Source of the DNA: Ixodes scapularis
Lineage: Eukaryota > Arthropoda > Arachnida > Ixodida > Ixodidae
Direction: 5' to 3'
Assembly: GCF_016920785.2 (NCBI RefSeq)
Contig: NW_024609846.1
Location: 74,905,816-74,969,815, forward strand
Length of the DNA stretch: 64,000 bases
Notes under the pieces: generated by a model
Database searches by the model: none
What the model was told of the DNA's origin: nothing
The model's input: the letters and a program-made list of their open reading frames with translations, nothing else
In this document: positions 33,487 through 43,300 of the stretch, in pieces
Layout of the letters: each line of letters starts with the position of its first letter
Position numbering within the stretch: the stretch's first letter is position 1
Translations under genes and position numbers: made by a program

Positions 33487-33573
33487 ACTCCAGCTCCCAC
33501 TGAAAAGCCGAAGCAAAAAATGGAGAAACCGAAGAAGAGTAAGAAGCCTAAGGGCAACTCAACGAAAGATTAG
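33487..33573 (+). pseudogene. Untranslated remnant of the basic tail
   Basis: In frame with exon 4 after the stop at 33,484, about 28 codons rich in lysine and proline run to TAG. In longer Salp14-family proteins such a C-terminal tail is part of the secreted protein, so this is coding sequence stranded in the 3' UTR by one stop codon. Confidence 0.75.
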
Positions 33574-33616
33574 GAAGGAAACTTTTCATTAAAAGTCTTG
33601 AAACTAAACCAGGCTA

Positions 33617-33622
33617 AATAAA
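33617..33622 (+). terminator. Polyadenylation signal of the right Salp14-like gene
   Basis: AATAAA about 130 bp after the premature stop, at the position matching the left-gene signal. Confidence 0.75.
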
Positions 33623-33958
33623 GCTAAGGCACTGACTCTTTGTACTGTGTACACTGGCTGAGTTAGATAATCCTTTGAAACCTTTAAGGTCTTCTTTTCC
33701 TGGATTTTGCGTTGCATTTGTTCTTTTATGTATAGTTATGAATGAGATTTATATACCTCAGGTTACACCTTGGTATTGTAGTTGACCTAAGGTCGGTACT
33801 AAACCGAGCGACTAGATCGCAGAACTCACTGATTCGGTATAGTCGTTAATATGTGACCACATGAACATAAATGTTCAACAGTTTGTTACCGAAAGATGAA
33901 GCCCTAAACTTTTGTCGGAGTAAGTTTCCAATCCTTTATAATTTTGGCGTTTTTAACC

Positions 33959-34038
33959 CTGGAGAGTGGGAAAACAAGACAGGACAGCACGAACTTCCTA
34001 TTCGTGTTGTCCTGTCCCTATGCTTCCCCGTTCTCCAG
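33959..34038. repeat. Short foldback
   Basis: Arms 'gacaggacagcacgaa' (33,978-33,993) and 'ttcgtgttgtcctgtc' (34,001-34,016) pair with one mismatch around a 7-base loop. Outer arms 'ctggagagtgggaa' and 'ttccccgttctccag' extend the stem imperfectly. Confidence 0.7.
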
Positions 34039-34210
34039 AATTAGAAACGTTATTTATCTATTTATTTATTTTACTACCTACAACACCTAAAAAGGCATTA
34101 CAGTAGTGGGGGGCAGCAAGATATATACATGATAAACACATTATAACTAATATGAAATGACGTTATACACGAAAATTACAAACACAACAAATTCAGTCAT
34201 AGAGTCATAT

Positions 34211-34619
34211 TGTGACGGGTGGTGACTAATAAACAATAAATAAACAGAAAGAAATAAACGTTTAATGTGGTGAACTTGTGCCAAAAATAAAAGGGTACAA
34301 AAGATGACAACGGAGCGTCGCAGGCGTCGAAGTCGGCGTAGCAGCAGAGTCGAACGCTGGGCGAAAACTGACTGCAGATCAGCACGCGGAGTCCCTCATG
34401 TACGCGCGTTGGGTTCTGGAACAATCGGCCTAGATTGTTCGGCGACTGGAACATTCAGAACTCGATCTGACGAGAATGTTCTCGAACTCACGAGAACGCA
34501 ATGAAAGAACTAATAAAAGAGCATTCCACTGACTGGAATCGAACTCAGACTTTCTGCACGACAGTCAAGCACGGTAACCACTCGGCCACGCACGCGGTCG
34601 CCCGCTGACGAGCGTGGCA
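34211..34619 (-). repeat. Solo LTR related to the Gypsy element
   Basis: On the minus strand it starts TGCC, ends GTCACA and is 409 bp, close to the 414-415 bp LTRs at 18.7 and 24 kb. Shared blocks include 'cccagcgttcgactctgct', 'ggcacaagttc' and 'attaaacgttt'. No internal coding DNA is next to it and no matching target duplication is visible, so it is an old solo LTR or a relative from a sister family. Confidence 0.8.
34535..34588 (-). promoter_or_regulatory. tRNA-like Pol III boxes in the solo LTR
   Basis: On the minus strand, A box TGGCCGAGTGG (34,578-34,588) and B box AGTTCGATTCC (34,535-34,545) are both close to consensus. They lie at the same distance from the LTR start as in the Gypsy LTRs, although the surrounding LTR has diverged strongly. 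Confidence 0.7.
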
Positions 34620-34749
34620 TTAAATTGATTATGAGATTTAAACATACAACTGGACTTATTCCACGACAAAAAGTGACCGCGGAAAAAAAGAACATTTAAA
34701 AACATCAGTTTTACATTTATTTGAGAGACATGTAGACAGGCTGCAGTAG

Positions 34750-36280
34750 ATATGTTGATTTAGAGATACAATTATTTTCGTAACAAAATGTTAAATTAAA
34801 GCTTCAAATGTAGGCATTAACGCTTCTGACTCAGAGGCCTCCAACTCGGAGACGACTTAAGTTTAGTAACACACTCTCTGAAATCATAATTTCCCGTAAC
34901 AAACCTGGCAGCGCGATTCTGGATTTTTTTTTTTTTAATAAAATGTTCCAAATTTGGCCTACAGGGGTCCTGATTATACACGCATAATAAAGAATAGATC
35001 GATCATGTGAAAAATGGAAGGTTTCTTTTAGCGATAATGAAGCCAACCTAAAATTATGTTTAATGAAAGCTATTGATCGACCAGCCTTTGCAGTGATCTA
35101 GTCGGCATGTTTGTTCCAAGTTAGAGCTGATGAAATCATTACTCCTAGTTATTTAGCCTCAGTTAAAAGCTTAACCGGCGACCCTCCAATACAGCATGAG
35201 GAAAAAAAATTAGCTTTCCTAGTAAACCTGATGTGGAATACATTTTGATAGATTTAAAAACATGCTCATTTAAAACACCAAGCCTTAATCTTATCTAAGT
35301 CACTTTGGAGAGCAAACATGTCAGTGTTGCAAGCGACGTCTCTCTGTGAAACACAGTCATTGGTATATAATCTTATGTTAGGGGAATCGTTTTCAACTAT
35401 ATATATTTGATAATAAGAAACAAAAAAAGCGAAAAACAAGAGCGGTGCTAGCACTGATTCCCGAGGGACACCAGAAGTAGAATTTACAAACGGGGACTGG
35501 AAGCCAATAATTACCATGGACTGCTTCCTGGAATTCAAGTAATAACCTATTCAAAAATACCGTTATGATCAGTACTAAGCTTTTCAAGTTTAAAAATTAG
35601 GAGAGCATGAGGAACCATATTGAAAGCTTCTTTAAACTAAAAAAATGCAATTGACCTACTTATTTTTATTGAATGATAGTGCTAAATTATGATAGAATTG
35701 CGTTAACTGCGTGGTGCAAGATGACCCGGAGCGGAAACCATGCTGAGTTGAAGTAAAAAAAAAAAAAATCAGTGCTAGGTGATTTATGAGAATGCTGTAA
35801 ATTATGTGCTTCATTGTTTCGCAGGATTCGCTCATGAGAGAGATAGGCCTATAGATCCAAACCAGATTCTTTGGACCAGACGTGTGTATCGGGACGACAT
35901 TTCCAGACTTCCATTCAAGTGGTAAAGAAGCAGAGTTAAAAGATACCGTAAATGTAATGACCACGTAACAAGTGATAATATCAGCACAGGACTTTAAAAT
36001 AGTCTTTGGAATATCATCGGGACCAATCTCTGAACCGTGTTTTATTTTGGGTAACAATTCAAAGATATCTTGCACATGAAATTGAATTTCGGGCATGTAA
36101 ACAATAAGATTAGAAGCAACAAGTGAGTATGTGTAGTGACACGTGACATGCGTAAATATGAATCTAAAGTACTTATTGAAGGTTATAGCCTTTAAGTTGC
36201 CCTCAGACAGAAGTTTGCCATCGACGAGCAAAGACGAAACACCTACAGTATCCTTGCGATTAGACGTAATGATCATCCAG
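34750..36280 (-). pseudogene. LINE reverse transcriptase relic (minus strand)
   Basis: From 36,276 to 35,656 a 206-codon frame carries 'GPDDIPK', 'VYRPISL'-like ('IYRPISLMSE') and 'QHGFRSGSSCTTQL', the fingers and palm of a non-LTR reverse transcriptase. The next block (35,538-35,266) has a degenerate 'SGVPRESVLAPLLFF' and YTND in place of YADD, so the active site is lost. C-terminal parts continue to about 34,830. Endonuclease and ORF1 are missing. Confidence 0.8.
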
Positions 36281-37032
36281 AACTATTTAGGATTTTGTCG
36301 AGCTTGGCATTCAGCGTCGCGAGACGAAGGTATTGCACGTTTAAGAAGAGATCCTGCCTCCACTAGTTTATTATATGACGCGGAGTCATTACGTACATGC
36401 GGTATTGTTTCAGTGCACGTTTAGTTTTATTTGTAAGATTGCGCAGCTCAGATTTTTTCCCATGGTTTGTCACGACGTCGCTTGGCCGAAAGAACTCTCG
36501 ATGAAACAGAAGTTTCAAGACTTGCTAATCTTTAAGAAGTCAATAAAAACAGCTCGCGCTTCAGTATGAAGATTCATGTTTTTATTAACGTCCGTCTTAT
36601 ATTCAAAAAGCTGGGTGCTACAGAACAGAGACCGCCGGAATCCGTCCTGGTTTACAAAATGTTGACCATTCTCAACCATGCATGTAGTTCATAATTTTTG
36701 AGCAAACAATATGATATATCAACTTATTTGCAACACAGGGGAGGGAATCGGGCAGGGGCTCCGGAAGTATATCTGATGTGTGCGGGCGGCGTCTGGGGGC
36801 TCGTGTGGCATCGTGTAAATCACCTCTCTCTCTTTCTCTCTTTCTTTACATACACCTATAAATACATATATAAAGAAAGAAAGTAAGAAAGGTAGGTCTG
36901 AAAACGGGCGCTCCGAAGGCTCGTGCGTTTTGACTGGAGCTTTCACGAACTGCGAATGCATTAAGCCTCATTGTAAAATTCATATATTAAGTCATCATAT
37001 ACGACACTTATATATATATATACGTATGATTA
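36281..37032. other. No recognisable gene
   Basis: Contains a (TCTT)n/(AAGA)n tract at 36,830-36,890 and a TA repeat at 37,009-37,022. Nothing else is supported. Confidence 0.4.
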
Positions 37033-37828
37033 TATAGGGTATTTCACGTCAGGTGGGCAAAATTTATATTACAAAAACTACATATCACACCAAAAAAACG
37101 CTTGTGTCGTGAGGACAGGTGCCTATTTTGGAACATTCTTAAAGTTCGGGAAAATCAAGTTCTGAAATGTTTTCGGGTAAATACATTTTTAAATATTCAG
37201 TTTAAAGGCATGGTTTCATTTGGACACCTGTTGATCATCATCCAAGAACACAAAATAGAAAATGGGAGTGCGATACAAGGCACGCGCTGCATTTTACAGC
37301 TCTGTGAAAAGCCGCACAACTTCGACGGGTTTTTAAGTTTAGGTTTTAAATGGAGCCCGTCTCTGTACCGACGGCACCACGCCCCTTGGAGAAGTAGTCC
37401 AACCTGCCACTGCGGCGTTGCGTGAAGACAGCGAAGCAGATGTCGGTTGCACTATATCTCCACCGGGCGCGGTACCGTCGATGCCGAGAAGCGCTTCGAT
37501 TGCAAACCGAAACTTAAAAACCCGTTGAAGTTGTCGTGTTTATCAGAAAGCTGTAAACTGCGAAGCGTGACTTCTTTTGCACTCCGATTATTTCATTTAG
37601 TGCTTTTCGATGGTGCTCAGCAAGTTTCCAAATGAAACCGTACGCTTAAACTCAATATTTAAAAATAAATATTTACGCGAAAATAATTAACTCTTTAATT
37701 ATCCCGAACTTTAATATTTTTTCTAAGTCGGCCCCTGGCCAAGTACCAAAACGACAAAAGCCTTTTTTCGGTCCGATGCGTAGTTTTCGGAATATCGAAT
37801 TTGTCCACCGTTTGTGGTACATCCTGTA
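37033..37828. mobile_element. Candidate TIR element (TAYAGGRTRT termini)
   Basis: Left end TATAGGGTATTTCACG and right end, in reverse complement, TACAGGATGTACCACA, resemble the 'TACAGGGTGTCCCA' termini seen in many arthropod MITEs. The interior is non-coding. No clear target duplication beyond TA. Confidence 0.45.
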
Positions 37829-39736
37829 AAGAAGGCGTATTTACTGCTACATTAATGCCATCTTCACTTCATGTTTCTCAAGCTCGGCAGACACACGAGG
37901 ACCAAATAACCGTCGCTGTCTGGTGAGTAATTAACCAGAAGTCGTTAATTAACTTTTTAATTAGTGAAATGAGATATATGTTGATAATTAGAAACTTACT
38001 GAGCGTCATCAAAAACCACTGAATCAACTTTTTTTTAGCATGACTTGAAGCTCGTGGAAAACTCGGGGCCGCGCCAAAGTTGCCACTCGTGAAGCAGCTC
38101 TGAAATCGAAGACGACTTTTGGCGCGTCTTTTTCAGTTCAAGCCTCAGTCGTCGCCTCGTCTTGGTCTCTCACTTCGCTAATTCTGTAAATTAACCAGTC
38201 TACGCAAATGCAAACAAACATGACATACTCGTGTGCAGGAACTATACCAACAGAGATAAGCTGAACTCGGCGTCGCGTTTAACGGATAAGTTAAATTTTA
38301 CTACGCCATGGCTGCATTGTGAGCTTTGCTGACCTTTTAAAATTCTGAGCAAGCTCCGTTTCGCGCGTATATTATAGCACCTTGTCCTGTGCTAAACTAT
38401 ATAAAACCCGCATTCACGCGGAGCTGGAAGCGTTCTCTGAGGGAAATGTACCTCAATACAACCTGCCCCATGCTGAAAAGATGTTTGATGTTTTCACTTA
38501 GCTTACGCCTCCAGTTGGGGGAATTTATTGTCTTGAATAGTGTGGTGTTCTTATCTAAGAGCAGTTTTCCAGAGGAAGGTAATATTTATAATGAAATCAG
38601 CACATAACCATTATACTATACTAGGTCCCTGAAAGTACGGGAGCAGCTCATATAACCTATTAAAAGAACAGTGTCTTTGTACATTCGTGCAGAGAGCTCG
38701 CGTCATCACCAGTGGCATGAGTACTTTGTTTTTTATGCTTTCTGAGAGGAGAGGCTTTCATAGATATGGAAATATTTTTCGATATTTCAGCACCCGGAGT
38801 TTCCTATATACTGTCACAGGTTTTCTTTGGGAGATCCGGAACTTCTGAAGGCGTGGATAAAGAGAATGCCATGCGAAGTCTGAACACCCAGCAGATGCTG
38901 CAACTTGTGTTCAGCGCATTTTGCGAATTACTGCTTCTACCAGATCGGCAGCAGGAAGTAGCTCAGAAAAAGAAGTGCGCCGCTGAAGTTTAACTTTCCG
39001 GCAACACGTCTGAATGGTCCCTTCGGAAACGACAATGATCACAGCTTCATGTGCAACTCTTCAGCGCCAGCAACGCAAGCAAAGGCACAGGTACATTGCA
39101 GCGGATAGCTTTATTTATTTGCCTGAGAAAGACATCTTTATTATTACGATGCATGGCTGCTTCTTGAGCACACATTCATGCACACACACTAAGATAAAAT
39201 GATCGAATTTTACCTTAGTAACACAATAAAAAAAATCTGTAGAGCATGTAGACGAAGAGGAAAATGCGTGGCATTTTTAAGCAACTAGGTAATGCTATTT
39301 CAATCCTGGGCTCTCATTGGCAGAGGCAAAAATAGCTATCATCGAAATCCAATAAAAATGGATGGGTTCGCAAAACTACCTGCCTAATGTGGCATGTATA
39401 TATTTTAAAAGGAGTCGCTGCAGCTTGGTTAATTAAAGAAACACCAGAAGCTACATTTATGGTTTGTGGCAAGTAAAGGAACACCAGTTCAAATCTTACG
39501 GCAGATTTCTTATGCGGAGCGCAATTTCGTCTGCTTCTTTTGCAGGGGTTGTGGTGACTACAGGACGCCGAGCTCTGATTGGCTCTGATTGAATGATAGT
39601 GGGTCGACCTCAAAGCAAACTGCGTCGAGATCTACCACTATTCTTCAATTAAGACCATTCAGTCGGCGTTCTGACGTCAGCACGATACCTGCAAAAGCAG
39701 CAGACGAAGCTGCGCACCGGATGGACAAGATAAAAA
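37829..39736. other. No recognisable gene
   Basis: Unique-looking AT-rich DNA. The frame at 38,766-38,993 (75 codons) has no known motif and no splice context. An (A)n stretch and AATAAA occur near 39,225, but no upstream exon could be tied to it. Confidence 0.35.
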
Positions 39737-40099
39737 TTGTACACTACGAAGCGAGCTGCCTTGCTTACGATGATATCAACTCTAGTGATTATGTGTTTTT
39801 TTTCTGTTGGAAGGTCCTCGAGCCAGACTCTTTCTCCTTCAGAAAGGCAGCCTGGGCCGGAGGTTACTTATTTAAGCCGCGGGGAGACTCCAGAAACCAG
39901 CTCCGCTACTGTACCCGGAAGCAGTACGGAGTCGACGCTCGAGGCCATACCCGAAGATTTGTCAGTGCGGCGCCACGCTTGTTCCAATGATCATAAATAT
40001 TGTAACGATAATTCTCCTCAGTCACTCAGTCGAGCCGTCCCGTTCTCAGTTTTCGTCGTCTTCCTCTTCTCTTCCCTTTCTTGTCGTAGCAATATTTAA
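39737..40099 (+). CDS. Possible small secreted or membrane protein (unrecognised)
   Basis: 120-codon frame. The first 25 residues look like a signal peptide or anchor (hydrophobic 'LLTMISTLVIMCFFSVG', then SSSQ). The middle is rich in Ser, Thr, Glu and Pro, with a cluster 'CSNDHKYC', and a second hydrophobic stretch ('VFVVFLFSSL') lies at the C-terminus. An overlapping frame (39,589-39,990) is open through the same DNA. I do not recognise a family, and no supporting splice sites or promoter are clear, so it may be chance. Confidence 0.2.
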   Translation: MYTTKRAALLTMISTLVIMCFFSVGRSSSQTLSPSERQPGPEVTYLSRGETPETSSATVPGSSTESTLEAIPEDLSVRRHACSNDHKYCNDNSPQSLSRAVPFSVFVVFLFSSLSCRSNI

Positions 40100-40349
40100 C
40101 TGTGTCACCATGACAGCATGGGTGTATTCTGCGTAGCACTAGACGGAAGCTACAGAGGGCAAGAAAATTGCTTAAACAGACAAAAAAGGTTAAGAGAAAG
40201 ACGTTTATAATAAAAAGGCTGAATGTCCACGTCTGAGAACTGAGAAAGTGGCTTCCTGGGCCAGCACTCAACATTGTTGACAGCATCTTCACCGACACGC
40301 TTCGCAACCTCATTCTGAGAACATCCATGAGAGCGAACAGCACGTAGTA

Positions 40350-40460
40350 TCCTGTAGGACACGCGCATCCTGTGCGCACATTTGCGCATCCTGTAGGACA
40401 CGCACATGCTTAGGACACGCACATCCTGTGCGCAAACTTGCGCACAGGATGTGCGCAAGT
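40350..40460. repeat. Short tandem and inverted repeat cluster (CGCATCCTGT)
   Basis: Units of 'cgcacatcctgtgcgca' and 'catcctgtaggacacg' are repeated. At 40,419-40,454 two 17-bp arms (gcacatcctgtgcgcaa and its complement) form a perfect palindrome with a 2-base centre. Confidence 0.75.
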
Positions 40461-41549
40461 TTGCCCTAATGATGCACTTTTACTCGGCCAAGGCGTACAA
40501 GTTTCTGCGGAAGGAGGTAAGGCTATTCCTACCCAAGTGCTCTCCGAAAATGGGCAGCGGTTATGTATTCAAATACAGGCTTCACCAGGGAGCCCTTCAA
40601 TAGAGTCTCACAAGGAGCCCAGAAGGGTCTTATTCTAGTCACCCTGATGGTCGACGAAATGAGCATAAGAAACAAGTGAATCGGGACGGCGAAGGGATCA
40701 TCGGGTACCGTACAGTGACCTGGGCCACGGCATCCTCAACAACGACTGCGTCGCCTGTGCCAAGCACGCGTTTGTGTTTGCGGCCCTGGCATCAAACAGA
40801 AGCTTGTTAGTGAACAGAAGGTTATTGTGCAAATCTTTGACAGGAGGTCCAAAGGATGCAGAAACTGGCTCCTAAGGTTCCACTCTGCGACGATGGTCAT
40901 TGCCTGCAAGACCTCGCTTTTCATGAGTTTCGATTATTTTTCTCTTGCTTATACAGTTGGGAATCAGTCGCATTGTGCTATTATCATAAGATAATGGCGG
41001 AGTACTACTTAAAACTGCAAATACACCACATGTACCGTCAGCAAAGTGCCTCTAAAAAGGGGTGGTTCTCCAACAGCTTTTTACAAAGTTGGTCGTCTCT
41101 CGAGGGCAGAGACAAGGCCACGCTGCATTAAGGTGCAACCCCACCCTTGGTTAGTGTGATTCTGAACCAACAGATGGCGGCGGGATCGCCTTCCAGGCCT
41201 GTACATCAAGGCGAGAAGTCGTGTGTGGTGGCGCTTCGATACAGTGGGATATTTTTCTATATCCTGAATTTGACATCCCTGGTCCCTTGCTTGTTTTTCT
41301 CTGCACGAGCTTTCTTTGGAACGCGCACGGCTGTGCCAGTTCTCGTGCAAGGGGCCAGTTGCCTACGCTCCTAGCTCATGTCTCTTGCAAATGTGGGCAG
41401 AACAAAACGCGAAAATAGTTATGAGCCAAATGGCGAGACACACGCACAACAAAACCAAAGACGCGTTAAAATATATAAAATCGCCTTTGCGCCGTTATCG
41501 GAGATTTCAGAGGTCAGTTACACATATTTCTATGTGGTTAGATTTATAT

Positions 41550-41890
41550 TGACACGAATGAAGGTGACGAAGGACGAACAGTGAACTGAAAAATAAAGAT
41601 TTAATCGGCCAACTTGTGCCAAACAAAAAAAACTAAAGAAAGGTCGTCGAGGCAGCAGAAGAGCAGGTGGCGATTCGGCAATGTAACCGAGAGTGAGAAC
41701 GAGACTGACTCGACAAGGTCACTGGCAGCTGCTTATCATTCTAGAGTGCGTCACCATCTCGAAAGTTCTGCAAGGAAGGTTCAGATCAATCAAATTGTTT
41801 ATGCAGCGAAAACGAAACCAACAGCTAGACCACCTGGAAACGATACTAGAAGTTCATCCAAAGTCTGTTTGACCCGCATGTGTAAATAGA
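41550..41890 (-). repeat. Diverged LTR remnant
   Basis: Minus strand ends TTCGTGTCA, preceded by 'ggcacaagttgg', 'gattaaatcttta' and a 'cgaatcgccacctgctc'-like block, the order seen near the 3' end of the Gypsy and solo LTRs. The 5' end cannot be placed and the tRNA-like module was not found. Confidence 0.4.
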
Positions 41891-42271
41891 GCGTGGCTAA
41901 GATTCACCAAGCTCGACCAAGTCAAGTGACGCATTTGAACGATTCGCCGATTGCCTTCGACCCGCGGTCATCGCTTTTGAGGCAAAAACCCGCAGCCTCA
42001 TCACCGATCCAGTGGATCCGCCGAAATGTGTACCTAGATACCGCTTCGTGTATCTAGTTGCCGCTTCAGAGGCGAAATCTGCATCCTTTGCTTTGCAAGC
42101 GCTCCTAATTCGATCGGTGGCCGTCGCAGTTGTGTTTGCGCGAAACGGCATACGTTTGCTCGACGCTTATGGCTGTTTTCGAATAGTATCCTGATAAGAG
42201 GCATGCCTTTTTTTGCACACGATTGGGAACTGCAATAAAAGAACCGCATTTCAGTAGGGTACAGCCTAGGG

Positions 42272-42570
42272 CAGTGGTTCTCAACCATTGTTGTTTCGCG
42301 GACCCCTTGTATATCGGCGGAGATGATGGAGGACCCCGTTTGTGGTGAGAGGAGAGGAAAGGTGTAGGTGAAATATAATAATGATTTAATAAATGAATAT
42401 AACTAAGGGCTAGTGTGAAATAGACCTCTCTTATTGACGTTCACACGAAAGAACTCGCCCAAAAACTAAGACATATACTTTCAACCTGAAAAAAAAAAAA
42501 AAAGACAGCTTTTATTGCCGGGCTTGACTATTCAGGCAGGGCTTCGCGGACCCCCATTTGAGAACCACTG
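42272..42570. mobile_element. hAT MITE A2 (CAGTGGTTCTCAA termini)
   Basis: 299 bp with inverted ends CAGTGGTTCTCAA and 8-bp flanks GCCTAGGG and GCCTAGGA (7 of 8 identical). Inside, 'cgcggaccccttg' matches copy A1 at 16,740-17,103. Non-coding, with a poly-A stretch near 42,488-42,503. Confidence 0.88.
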
Positions 42571-43139
42571 GCCTAGGAGACTATATAATTCGAAACAAAA
42601 TACAAGACATCCATCAACCAACGATGGATATATCCCGACCATCCGACAAACCCTTGCGTTTTGTGACGTCACGCAGCAGCTACGGATGTCAGCCATTGAC
42701 ACTGGCGAAATTCGGGGTGCAGTTTCGTACATGCGCTCATGAAAGGTTTAGTTAATAACGGGAGATCATATATCAAAATAAAAACGTTGTTTGTCTAACT
42801 GAAGGCTCCCTCAACGTAACGAGCGCAAAAACTTAAGTACTTCCGGTTTCGACCGGACAATCCCTTCAACGTGCGTTTGTAAATATTTGTGTAATGTAGC
42901 TTGTATTTGTAGTTTAGATTGAGCGTTTTGTAGCGTTGTGTTTTATTGTACCAATAAACTGGGAGCGGAATCCCACTCCCGTGAAAGAACCAGGCTGGAC
43001 TCGTGTTTTTGACGGACCACGTGGGAAACGGCGAATCGGCGGCGGTACGCGATTTCCTACAGTATTTTCAAATACATTTTTGACTATTTCTGCCCAACCC
43101 TGCAATGCAATGCAGCTGTCAAGTACCAATTTTTACCTT

Positions 43140-43300
43140 TAGGAATTAGAGGAATGGAATGGAACGATTCATCTATTCCAGGAGTGGGAATGGGTCCAGC
43201 GTCCCCATTCCTAGGAGTTGAAAGGAATTGAATTATCGAAAACTCTAATTCCCCGGAATGGAATTGCAATGGAATGGGGGTTCCCATTCCGCAACACTGC
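43140..43300. repeat. GGAAT-rich low-complexity tract
   Basis: Degenerate repeats of 'ggaatgg' and 'ccattcc' on both strands, able to fold back. No gene. Confidence 0.6.

Larger units (their letters stand above)
28240..33654. repeat. Right arm of the inverted segmental duplication
   Basis: Reverse complement of the left arm, running from the palindrome array (28,270) through the Salp14-like gene to just past its polyadenylation signal. Homology ends at 'tgtactgtgtacac' (33,654). Exon 3 differs at 4 of 93 positions and exon 2 at 6 of 65, so the duplication is moderately old. The arm lacks the left-arm insertions but has its own hAT MITE. Confidence 0.85.

Noticed and set aside
39589..39990. 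133-codon frame as a gene
   Set aside because: It overlaps another open frame (39,737-40,099) in the same DNA, has no known domain, and neither has promoter or splice support; only the second is listed, at low confidence.
40330..40460. CRISPR-like array
   Set aside because: Repeats are short, irregular and palindromic, without regular unique spacers, and the genome is eukaryotic.
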